Positions 1 through 11,437 of a stretch of 64,000 nt of DNA are shown in pieces. The translations under genes and the position numbers were made by a program. The stretch spans positions 15,487,385-15,551,384 of the forward strand of contig NC_088295.1 of assembly GCF_032854445.1 (NCBI RefSeq), given 5' to 3'. The notes under the pieces were generated by a model. It saw only the letters and a program-made list of their open reading frames with translations, had not been told where the DNA came from and searched no databases. How positions within the stretch are numbered: the first letter of the stretch is position 1; every line of letters begins with the position of its first letter. The stretch comes from Liolophura sinensis (Eukaryota > Mollusca > Polyplacophora > Chitonida > Chitonidae).

Positions 1-1129
1 ACAACAAATGTTTTCAGTGATGCAGTTATCATTTGGTTTTATTCCCAGCCATTTTAGATCTGCATTAGTGCCTCTGTGTTGTTGTGTGTTTAAGAAGGCA
101 GAAAACATCGTGTTTCCATTGTTAGTCAAGCGCGAACTTCACCATGCCTTGGTTCAGCCATCAGCTAATGGTTTTGGCAGAATCGAAACACATCATTCTT
201 TGACCACTTTGAAGAAAGTCAGGAATTGATTCACAAATTTCCTTGAATACATTAAAAACGCTTGTATGAATTAACTGAGGTCTCAATAGCAACGTGTTCA
301 AGACATTGTGTCACTAATGATTTCATGCTCAGCTGGACCTTTCCAAAGCAATATTGTATATGGGTGTGAGCATTAATCAGGCTTCAGCCAGATTTGTCGT
401 ATTTATCCCAGCATTTCCGGAAGTCCCTGCTTGTAATTTTAGTCCACGCTGGCATGTTGCCTCCTGGTAATGACTTTGTCTTGGGAATACAATGCTGGCT
501 GTTTTATTCCCTCTCAATGCAGATGGCCTTTTCATGGCTTTGATGTGCTACTTTACGTTTGATCAGTCTGACATTTATTCTAAATTATTAGTTCATCAAC
601 AGCTGCCTTTAGTAATTATTGTTCTTTAGTCATTATAATTATTTTTCCATTTTCAGTCTGGTAGTATGTGGTTTGTCCCGGTAACAGGGATCTGTTTGCC
701 TCATCAACCACTAGGGAACCACATTTGCCATTTCCCAGGAGTCTGTGGAGCTGTATTTATATTCTCTGTATAAAAATCAATAACCTTCTGGCCACATATT
801 TGCCATTGATATACCTTCAAATTCATTGGCCTTTCTCCAGCAGGTATTAAATGTTTTGTCAAAACAAAACATAGGAAACATTATAATTTATATAACCTTA
901 TAATGCACTAAGCCATTCAGGCTTGAATCCCGACTATATCTGTTAGGATTATTTGTTTTTATTGTGTTTCCAAGCTTTGCTTGGAAGACTATTGTTCTTC
1001 CTCAGATTATGTTTCTTCTCCTTTGACACCTTTTTTAAAATTTTTTTTTGTTTTGTGAGAAAACTGCGTGTCACAGCTGTTCACTTTCTACACGCTACCT
1101 GCTTGAATATAAAACTTTACCCACCTGTG
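1..1129. other. non-coding DNA, no gene recognised
   Basis: AT-rich sequence with only short chance ORFs. I see no exon with matching splice sites and no recognisable protein. It is probably part of a long intron or the upstream region of the SDR42E1-like gene whose exons begin at 15988. Confidence 0.4.
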
Positions 1130-1925
1130 ACCCACTTTTCGGTCACAAAAATCTAAAAAAAAAACTTCTTCTCCAGAACTGCTGATCCCATTGCATTGAA
1201 AATTGATATGTATGTACAAGACTACTGGGGGTATCAGGATTGAAAATTTTGTGCAAATCGGTTGAGAAATGTGGAAGCTCGCTATTGGTCGTTTTAGTCA
1301 GGTGATGACCTGTGGAGGAATTTTGAAAAAGCAAGATATCAGTTAGATGTAGTTTGGCCTGCTGAAAATACAACCGTGGTTTTATTTTTTTCCTACGATG
1401 TATAGTTTTTCTTTAAATTGCAATTATAGCTCAGTTTTTTCAAATGTCACATGACCGAACACCCTGATAGCTATGAAGCTGAAAATTGGTCAGTGGATAG
1501 ATCAAGTACAGATCTTTATTTTGGACTGCGTAGCTACGACTGATTGTGTTGCCATTAAAATGCGTTTAAAACTTGTTATGTTATTCATAGTCAGCTGGTA
1601 AAATTGCAATATCTCTAAAACCGGTGAAGGTGGAAAAAGCAAAACAACATTGGGTAACATGGGGACTTCAAAGTGCCAAATATAGTAAATCAGCCTTTGG
1701 ATAATTTTTCAAGCACTCCAACTCCGGCATTTATTAAGACACTTCAACGATTTTCCCCATACATACAGTACACACTCAGCCATTTTCAGCTTCATAGCTT
1801 TGGCGGGTTTGTGTCACGTGACCTCCAAATATGGGGGGAAATTGTATTTTTTTCAGCCTTAAGGGCAATTCGCGACAAAACTGTGCATCAGACATAAATA
1901 AAAAGACCAGATTAGTGATCAGAAC
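1130..1925. repeat. diverged partial copy of the 2.78-4.19 kb inverted-repeat element
   Basis: Several blocks match the element at 2785-4190. The block around 1165-1300 (cttctccagaactgc ... gaagctcgct) matches the element's middle at about 3465-3580. The block 1670-1900 (gtgccaaatatagtaaatc, then ccaaatatggggggaaattg) matches its left arm at 2837-3010. A copy of the terminal motif gaagctgaaaattgg lies near 1475. The order is rearranged or truncated, so this is a degraded relative rather than an intact element. No transposase ORF is visible. Confidence 0.55.
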
Positions 1926-2784
1926 ATCAAACTATGCCAAGTAGCATACTTAAATTATTTAAATTCAGAAAATTTTAATCACGTGACAGATTTGGTAAGC
2001 TGGGATCGAACTCTGACATGACTAACTGCCTGAGCGATACAAGCCTGGCGTGATCTGCCTAATGTCAATTTCCTGACATCAGTCATCTTCACGGTTCAAC
2101 TGCCCGAGACACATCTGCGTCATACCACACAGCCGGAAGACGGTTAGCATTTAATTCCTTCTGTAAATAGGCCAAGTCGGGGAAAATTTTGCTAGCATCT
2201 CTTTTACTATCTACTCTATTATATATGTAACTAAGTTCAATAGACAGTTGCAATTTTTACTTCAAATTTCCTTACACATTTTCTATACACTTATTCCTTC
2301 AGAGAGCATAAGTTATTGGTTGAAAATAAATACATAACCAGATACACAGCTTTGAAACTTTCAATGCGACCTTACACCGTGTATCACTGAGGCAGTTGGC
2401 GAATAGATCTATTCCCGCGAATAGATCGGCAAGATTGATGATACTGCACTATACCCATTGAGAAACAGCGATCCCTTCTCAGACTTATCATGCCTTTTTT
2501 TAAGAAAAAGCGCAAAAAACATGGCCCCTGAATCCATTACCTGCCATGCGCAGCATGACTGCTTTACTAAAAGCTCGGCTGTTGTCATAAAATGAACACC
2601 TGGACCAGAGCACATGTAGATGTCTGTCAATCACCGGGGCCTGGTTAGCTTGTAGTAAAGAAAGACAAGCTTTGCGTAAAACAAAGCTGACTTTCAGAAA
2701 TACATGCACAGCATTGGGCTGCAATGGCACTGGGTGACTTAGTTGCAACTGCAGTGATAATCCAGAGAACATATACATCATACA

Positions 2785-4190
2785 TATTCTCCATAGCCAT
2801 TCATACCTTGTATTACACTATGTAGCTTGAATATGTAAATGTGCCAAATGTGGTAAATCTGCCTAAATTCAACATACATACAGTACGTGTATAGTCCTTT
2901 ATATACAGCGATTTTCAGGTTTAGAGCTGTAAGAGTGTTTTGTCACTTGATCTGCACAAATGGGGGGAAATTGTGCTTTTTCGCGTTTTGATTGCAATTT
3001 ACGACAAAAATATACATCGCAAGAAAAAAATAAAAGCGGATTTGTGATCGCACGTTGGGTGGCATACTTATTATTATTACAATATTTCTACATTAATCCT
3101 AGTCAGGAATGGGTTGCCTAATATGAATTATGCCTAATTTTTTTTGCTGGTATTAGACAAACTTGGGGTCTTTTCAGAAGAGCATAGAACTAAAAGATTT
3201 GAATGATCTGTGGTGGAGAAAGTGGAAAGTTTTTTGTGAGTGGATGCTAAAAGCTGTGTACAGATTGCTTGGAAGCCATGTAACTGCATGCAGTTCTAGT
3301 TATTATTAATAACTGTACCGAGTTTCTAGCGAAATTGCTCAATTTGTTTTATGAAATTTTAATATGTTTGTTTGTATGACTTGAAGTTGTACATCATAAC
3401 TTTTGGGTAGAAATGGTCACGTGACTTGGCAGCCTGTTTGGATTTTCATGAAAACTTAAAAAAATCTTCTCCAGAACGGCTAATGTGAATGAGCTGAAAT
3501 TTTAACTGCAGTGGTATAAAGCCTAGGTATATTCAGGATGTGATTTGCACTTTCTCCATTGAAAATTGTACAAGCTCGCTGCTGGGTGAAAACGTGAGTA
3601 AAAAATTTCTACACTTCCAAAGATGATGTCTGGCAAATATTTCTGTCCGATGCAGTTATGGACGCTGATTTCGAACATGCTATTTTAGCAGAACTGGAAA
3701 TGACGTTATCAAAACTGGAAGTGGGTACATCTCCTTAACCAATAAAGCTAGAAAAGCAATCTTAAGGCCTAACATCATCTTAAGGCAAGCAGACAACTTC
3801 TACATACCCGGAAGTGACCTCAGCAAACTGTAAGTAGTACATGCCAAAAAAAAACTGCCTTTTCTATGTCTTCAAAATTGAAAAACTTCTACTTCTTCTG
3901 TATTTTTATCGCAAATTGACATGTTAACGCGAAAATTGCAATTTCTCTCATTTTTGGTTAAATTCAGCTTTGGTCTCTCATTTTAGGTGTAAAGCTGAAA
4001 ATCGCTGTATTTAAAGGGATCTACATGTACTGTATGTATGGTGAAAATCTTTGACCTGTGTCAAAAAACGCAGGCCATGCATACTTTCGTATAGTGTGCA
4101 AAGGCAGATTTAGCACATGTGCCAGATTGACAAGCTATATAGTGTAATACAATGTATGAATGGCTATAAAGAATATACACTTTCTAATTA
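2785..4190. mobile_element. non-autonomous DNA element with long inverted repeats
   Basis: The left arm (about 2785-3035) and the right arm (about 3885-4190) are inverted copies. Both contain, in reverse orientation, tagccattcatac, tgtattacactat, aaatctgcct, acatacagta and cagcgattttcag. The arms are about 250-300 bp and clearly diverged, so the insertion is old. The interior has no ORF of transposase size, so the element would need help from elsewhere. The superfamily is unknown and I could not define a target-site duplication with certainty. Confidence 0.65.
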
Positions 4191-4195
4191 ACTTG

Positions 4196-6320
4196 GTGTG
4201 TAATGGATCATAAAGACACAATTTAATTAACCAAAGGTGATGTCACCTAGGCTGGAAATACTGGCATGAACCCCGGCATCGCTGCTTTAGCAGCTATATT
4301 TGGTATTATTTTTGTCATGATCATTCAGCTGCTGCAATGTTAAGAAATTTCTGGTGTAGTTTAAATAAATGTGTATTATATAGTTCATGTGAAAAGTAAT
4401 GTGTACAGGTATTATTACATCAGTATGTGTATTAATAATAGCTTTGTTATAGTGTGTTATTTCCTGAAAGGTTCTGGTTAAAAGAAAATTCCATTTGTCA
4501 GGCGCTGGTACCTGTGGGCAGTGGTGCATGTATCCTTAATTTCCTGATTGGGTATGCATCTTACTATTGAATGATTCCTAGGTTGAGGTTTAGTGCCATG
4601 CTAAAAACATTTTCACTTGTGACAGCAGTTAGATTATGAGGAAACCAGAATGCTCTCTGGAAACCACTGATTTTTTCAAGTACCTGACAAAAGTCTAAAC
4701 GAATCTGCCAAAACAGTGAGAGCTGGATTTGAACTCATAACCACAATGGTAAGGGACCTAATAGTCACATTGAACCATCTATTTACATGTGGCTGTTTAA
4801 GAAGATAAGATGTATCACATGGAAGCATATGTAAATGAAAACATTTCTGTTAGTCTGTATTTGTGCCATGGATTTCTAAATTATGGCGATAATATTGCTC
4901 TTAAGGAAAGATTACATGTATGTATGTCTATCAGAGTTGATCATTACTTAGAGGCATATGCCATAGATGGAAGCAAGAGTTAACTCCTGGCGTGCAGCAA
5001 TTCCTCTTACAGCCAATCATCACGATCGTATGTTACTCACACTTTCCTTAGCCAATTACATGCCTAAATACCTCTGATGCAATGTTAAACTGTAATACAA
5101 GAATCAATGAGGATAATATCCCAGAGCTAAAACCATTAAGTGCTACCCGAGTTACATGCAGGCCTGTACAGTCCGTATTTATCTGTAACTGCTATAGGCA
5201 AATGTTAACCATATATTCTCCAGTCAACCCATCAATTCACATGTTAGCTTGTGGGTCAATATGTGAAAATGCATTTAGAACTGAATTTAATTATTGTGAG
5301 GAAGCAAGGCAATACCTACTTATCTACATCTTGTCTGAAATCCTTTCAGATGGTTGCAGCTCAGCATGCACAACAGCTATAAAGCTGTAGTTATGTACAT
5401 TTAATACGTGGGCAACTTTGGGCACGTAAAAATGTACAGCTTTTCCTTTTTAGTATTTGTGTTATCAGTATAAGAGGACAACATATATTAAGGTATGAGT
5501 TTGAGTGTCTTAAACAGATTGGACTTGAAACTTATACCATGCACCATTCGTATGGAAGAAAAAGAATGGTCAAGGGAGGCGACTGTATCGCTTGCATAGT
5601 GCATAACCTGAAGTTTTCACACACTCACCTTGTGCTCAGCATCCCATACCCCAGCCCATGCAGCCTGCTGGTCAGATCGGTTAACTTTTACTGTTTAGTT
5701 CCGGAATAGCTGTATTCTCCAGACAGAAAGCATCCTGTACTTGCCAACAGGGTAGGCACGGTGATGTAGGTAGATGTGCAGTAGAGACTTGTGTCATTAA
5801 GGAAGAATTGTAGCTAAACTGTTTGCAGAGGCTTATTGTAGGAGTGTTATGTTCTTGGATGCTGGGTATTGATTCTCTCGATCACACTGCCTATCATTGC
5901 TATAGCCACCGTTTACCAGTCCATCATAGGACTGGCTGCCATAACAAAATAGCCATTGTCCAAGTGGATTTAACCACTTGAGCGGCAAACTTTTCTCGTC
6001 TTTATTTGTAGGGATTCACTCCAGATGATGAAGTCATTTATTTATGGTCTTGACGTCCTAATCTCCAATTGTCCGAGGCTGTCTCTTCAATCCTTCCTCC
6101 CCATGTCAGTCCACCCAACTCTTATCACATTCACGAAAACTGTATATACTGTTTTCTCCTCTACATGTATGTTCCTTGGAAATAACAAAACTGTTGCACC
6201 AAAAAGATTATTAATATCAACTGTTTTGGGAGACTTGTGGCATTTGTTGTCTAAGAATATCTGTTAGTGTTATTAAATTTGTTATTTTTGCTTAGATACA
6301 TGTATTATAGAATCTGTGTC
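4196..6320. other. non-coding DNA, no gene recognised
   Basis: ORFs here are short (at most about 100 codons), lack recognisable domains and have the composition of the surrounding AT-rich DNA. No tandem array or element boundary was seen. Presumed intronic or intergenic. Confidence 0.4.
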
Positions 6321-6321
6321 T

Positions 6322-6347
6322 GTTTTTTTTTTTTTTTTTTTTTTTTT
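6322..6347. repeat. poly-T tract
   Basis: An uninterrupted run of about 26 T. It could be a reverse-strand poly-A tail of a retroposon, but I see no recognisable body attached to it. Confidence 0.9.
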
Positions 6348-6687
6348 AAAGTGAGGTCTCCTTGACATGTTTCAGTTGCTTGTATGGAGATTTCCACTTC
6401 TTGAAAAACAATTCAGTTTTGTTTTGATAACTCCAAAAAAAAAACATTTGCAAGTTTTCTTTTACTAAATATGTGTATTATGGTACATAGGCCTTTTCTC
6501 CTTGCCATTTTCATTTCATGAAGGGACCCTCAACCACTTTGGTAGAAACATTGTTCTCTGTCCCTTACCAATAAGGCATGTCTGTGAAGTTCATTCAAAT
6601 TTTTGTCAGGTGCCTAGCAAAGGGAATTAATGTAATAATTTTTTTTTTTCACTTTTAAACCCCACTAGTAACAGCAAAAGAGGTATA

Positions 6688-6818
6688 TTATTTGATTGGT
6701 GTTTTACGCCGTACTCAAATATATATCACTTATACGACAGCGGCTAGCATTATGGTGGAAAGAAACCAAGACAGACAGAGCTTGCCACGTATGGACGGAG
6801 AGGAAGCAAGCATGAGCT
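6688..6818 (-). mobile_element. 5'-truncated SINE with 13-bp target-site duplication
   Basis: On the minus strand the sequence ends in the family tail (gagtacggcgtaaaacacc followed by an AT-rich end). It also contains the body words that pair with catgctngcttcctctccg. The same 13 bases, caaaagaggtata, lie at 6675-6687 and at 6819-6831, immediately flanking the copy. That is the signature of target-primed insertion. The tRNA-like head is missing, so the copy was truncated on insertion. The clean duplication suggests a fairly recent event. Confidence 0.85.
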
Positions 6819-7180
6819 CAAAAGAGGTATACACTAAATAAGTTTATAAAGTTGACATACATTTTTTGGTTGATTTGTTGTCTGTTTAAACCCAATTTTC
6901 TGAGTGGCTGCAACATGTTAAGTAGTTTGACTGATTTATTTGATTAGTGTTTAAGGCTGCACATGACACATTTTCACGGCAATGATTCTGTAAATTGAAG
7001 GTGGAATACAAACAAAAAATGTTTCAGGTACTGACATGTAGCCATTGCAATGCCCCCTACAACAATGCTCATTTTCCTCATTAAAAACTTTTAATTTGGT
7101 CAACTGTTGCAGGATTATCAACAGACATACGAGTTTTTCATCTGCAACAAGATCGATTACAGACTTTCTGTCTTGGAACT

Positions 7181-7780
7181 TCAAGGTGGAGAAAACATAA
7201 AAATGACATGAAGTTGAGATGAAAGTGTGCGAAAAGTTAGTCCTAAATGCAGTCTTTGATATTTTTTCCGATTTTTCCTTAAGGAGAAAAAGACACTTGA
7301 AATTAATTTTTGTATGGTGGGTATTTAGGACCACCTTTTGGTATTTATAGTCTTTGTTTAATAATGTCATAAATGAGGATGTAAGACAGGTTTAATAAAT
7401 ATTTTTGCACTAGAATTTGTTCTTTTCAGCTTACAAATGTATTAAACCTCAAATTGGATCATATTTATATTTTTAATATGTTCATAAATATTATCATAAT
7501 TTAGGTTAAATGCATATTTTTCGATATAAACAACAAATATATATTGAAATAAATTTATTAGACAAGCATGACATCCTTATTTAGAAAATTATTATGCGAC
7601 AATGATAAATATCAAAAGTTGGTCCCAAATACCCACCGTACAAAAATATTTTCAAATACCCTTTTCTCTTGAAAAAAAAAAATCCAAAAAAATATTAAAG
7701 ATCATATTTGCAGATAAGTTCTGACGCCCTTTCATCTGATTTTGGCATCATTTTTATGTTTTCTTCTCTTTTAAGTCACC
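7181..7780. mobile_element. foldback / MITE-like inverted-repeat element
   Basis: The left arm at about 7181-7355 is an imperfect inverted copy of 7598-7780, around a spacer of about 245 bp. Matching words include gagaaaacataaaaatga, gtatggtgggtatttagga and ttttggtatttat, each found in reverse complement in the other arm (for example ccaaatacccaccgtac). The transcript of either strand could form a long hairpin. No transposase or other coding sequence is present, so it is non-autonomous. Its superfamily cannot be assigned from sequence alone. Confidence 0.7.
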
Positions 7781-7784
7781 TTTT

Positions 7785-10700
7785 GTAATTCTTAAAATCG
7801 TAATATTATATTAATATTTCTTTAATGATATATTGATGGTCTTTCTCTTTGGTTCATCTCATATTTCAATGTTTATTGACATGAATGGATTGAAGATGAT
7901 ATATGACTTTGGATCCCCTTCTGTCTCAGTCCTCCGTTATGTTGGACAGAAAGTTCCAGCTCGGCCACATTACTGTGTTCAACCTTGTTTTCCCTCAGAC
8001 ACAGTCTGTCATGGACAACATGAGTTCTTTCCAGAGAAGAGTGCCAACATGGAAGACAATGGTGTGAGGTTGAATGGCAGACCTGAGAGGATTCAAAGAA
8101 TTACTGGCAGAGGTCCAGCTGTCTGGAAAAGAAACTGGTCACCTTTTTTTGATTGAAAGGGAAAACTGAAGGGTCAGCCAAATCTCTAATATTAGGGCTA
8201 TAATGGTAAAGTCTGACAGTGATTGCCATGGAAACCAGTAGGTAGAAAAACTGGTGCTGATTATAGGGACTGAGGATAGTTACTGAGTTGTCTGAAGGCC
8301 CAGTTGAAATTCCTTGAATTGTCATACACAGGCGCTGTAATAATGAGTGTGTATGATAGTCTGTCATGCTCAACCTCTGTGACCAGACTCTGCTCAACCA
8401 ACAGCTCTCAAATCTAATGCTGCCCCAGCTTTTTCTTGATTGCCTGTTTCTGTAATGACCTCTAATTCCATGACCCTATCATTTTCCTTCAGCTCTGGTG
8501 TGGCATTTCACATATCCCTTTTCAGAAAGCCATTTATTCAGTCCGTCTGTCCGACCATACTCCCTTTCATGTCATAACTGTCCAGCGGTAGTTCTCATTT
8601 GGTGTGACCAGGGTCAGTAAATCATTCTCTAATTGACCGGTATGTCCACTACCTTGTCCACTCAGATAGCCCTCTGCCTAGGACCATCAGCAATGACACT
8701 TTACTACGTGATATAGGTCTGAAAAGTATCCCTTCCAAAGGACACAAAATAACTAACTTGTCTGGCAACTTTCTCCACAAAAATGATTATGTTTTTATCT
8801 TCCCATACACTACCCTCTGATCCGCTGTGACGAAAACTTTAATGTACTTCATGACAGGTAGCATATTAGTGTTTGATGAATATTTATGATGAGTGTTCAT
8901 AATTATGATGGTTGTTTTGGGGATTAATTGTTGTATGGTTGGAACTGCCTTTGTTGCTACACCGTGTCCACCAATTACACTTATAAACTTGCATTCAGAC
9001 TATTTAATTCTCTCATTCTGGGATTATTTTCTGTCTGAGATTCTACAGTGGGTATGTGAACTATATCAGTATCGCAAAATAAAACATCTTGTTTGGCTCA
9101 CATGAATTCCATCCTCCTATAAGATATTGCATGTTTCCATGAGTCCAAATTGAAATTTGCAATAAAATAAGAAAATGTAATTCCTTAAGAAAATGTAAGA
9201 TGTTTGTAAGTTCAGAATGTGCAAATCAGCACAAAAGTAGATTTTTGACAGCACAACTGCCTTGACAATATGAAGAATACCATTCACCCAACACTGCGTG
9301 TGCAAATAACACCCATTTGCAGTAAAATCCATTTGAGAATATTGTGAATCCATGAATAGTGTAAAACGAGATTCCTTTATTTGCATTAAACATACATTGT
9401 TTATGTAAGTACATGAAGAGTTTGCTCTGTTTAGGATTCTGATGGTATTGAGTGCTGATGGTCATGTGATACTTTGTCCATTATAAATCCCAGAGTTACT
9501 GCCAAGTACACATGGATTCACGGAATTTGCTGTATACTGTGACTGGGTCATTGTGCTTTGTTTTTACTGGAAATGGGATTGCATTGTACAGGATTGGTGT
9601 AGTTCCAAAAATGCTGAAATGCTATAGTAACATGGAGACAGAGATTGATATGAGGCCTTTGATGTCTGCCGCCTGTCAGTTTGCCCTCCATGACAATCCA
9701 TCCACATTGCTGACAATCATTGCTCTTGCCTTTTGTCTCAGGAGCTACATGAATTTATGATAGTTGTAATGTTAAGCTGGAGTTTTGTACCAGTTCTCGG
9801 AGGGAATTAGGCACAGACTGGTGAATAAATAGCCAAATGATATAGCATTTCACCCGTTATTTAAACAAAGAAAAAATTGGTGCTTTTCCTAACTAAATAG
9901 TTCCTGATTTGATTTAATTAACTTCAGATTATCCCAAGTGGATTGAGCCAAATAATCTTGGAAAATTTAAATGTATGTTTTAATTGAATGCCTTTATTGA
10001 AGGACAGGAGATGACTTCACTAGAGCAGGCTTGAACTGAAAGACCAATGTTGACGTAATGTACAAAACATGACCTTTCTTTTTTTATGATACGTGGACAG
10101 TGATTAAAATGATCACACAGGGAAAATGGATATGTTAACAGACATCCTTACAATGTTAGTGTTATTTTAGTCAATCAAATGGTTTCAGACTAGACCAAAA
10201 AATGCTCTGATAATGATCCTTTGCTTCTCCCCTTTCTCCAATGAGGAGTTGCTCCACGAACAGCTTGACGTCATCATCAAGCAGGTTGTTATTCCTACAG
10301 TAGCATCAAAGGTATTGTCAGCTGACCAAACTAGGCACTGATCCAGAGAGATAGACTTGTCAAGAATACGGATTCCATCTCTAAGTTTGGCGATGCCTAC
10401 TCAATATCAGTACATCTCCACTCAATCATTGCTTAAAAATCAACATGTATGTATTTGGATAAATAAATGTGATAGAACCATTTAAAGCCTTGGTCTGGCT
10501 ATATGCATTTTCACCTCAGAAGATCAGATGATTATGGTTGATTTTTTTATTAGTTATATTATTTATTTAATTATTGATTTAATGGATTAATTTCAGGAGG
10601 TAATTAAATGCAGTACTAAAGAACTTTTCACCTTATATTGGACAGCAGTCCAGTTTGTGGGTGAATGAAATCCCAGATATCAGACACATGCCAAAGTAGA

Positions 10701-10900
10701 GAGAGCTGGAGAGCTAGGGTTTTGTGGAATCGGTGGGACAGGCTAATTGGTTGCATAAAGACCAAAGCTTTCACAAAAAGGAGCAATATTTGTGAACCTT
10801 GGGTATTCTGAACTCCTTATGCCCTTTAAACTCTTCTTTATTTGTTTCTTGAACGATCATTGTGATTTCAGTTAGTGAAACTTCAGTATGAAGGATGTAA
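7785..10900. other. non-coding block with slightly higher GC; two orphan exon-like segments
   Basis: Mostly unique sequence. Two short segments look like exons. The first, 7999-8061, follows a pyrimidine tract ending in CAG and is 21 open codons ending before GTGTGA. The second, 10246-10311, is 22 open codons reading as ELLHEQLDVIIKQ..., between an AG and GTATTG. Neither matches SDR42E1 or any family I know. They may be chance, exons of an unrecognised gene, or conserved non-coding DNA. Confidence 0.3.
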
Positions 10901-10907
10901 CTTGATG

Positions 10908-11418
10908 CAGTTACATATACATGTGCAGCACAGAGAGTGTGACTCAGATCCAGTTGAGAAGTTTGATGTTTTTGATTAGTTTTGGTATGTGTGCATGATG
11001 ATGATCACATTTATGGTAGTCCAAATATTACTATTACTGAGGGATTATTTCACGCACTTGTACTAGCGTCATAAAAGAGGTTTAGAATTGTTACATGTAC
11101 ATGTGCAGCACAGAGAGTGTGACTCAGATCCAGTTGAGAAGTTTGATGTTTTTGATTAGTTTTTGGTATGTGTGCATGATGATGATCACATTTATGGTAG
11201 TCCAAATATTACTATTACTGAGGGATTATTTCACGCACTTGTACTAGTGTCATAAAAGAGGTTTAGAATTGTTACATGTACATGTGCAGCACAGAGAGTG
11301 TGACTCAGATCCAGTTGAGAAGTTTGATGTTTTTGATTAGTTTTGGTATGTGTGCATGATGATGATCACAATTATGGTAGTCGAAATATTACTACTACTG
11401 AGGGGATTATTTCATGCA
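10908..11418. repeat. 180/181-bp tandem repeat, about 2.8 copies
   Basis: The word atgtgcagcacagagagtgt recurs at 10921, 11101 and 11282, giving periods of 180 and 181 bp. The copies are nearly identical, so the duplication is young or homogenised. The third copy breaks off at 11418 where a C-rich tract begins. Each unit begins with palindromic tacatgtaca-type sequence. There is no coding content. Confidence 0.95.
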
Positions 11419-11437
11419 CCCCCCCCCCGCCCCCCCG
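11419..11437. repeat. poly-C tract interrupted by one G
   Basis: A run of C with one G, directly at the end of the truncated third copy of the 180-bp array. The minus strand is G-rich and could form a G-quadruplex. Confidence 0.9.
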
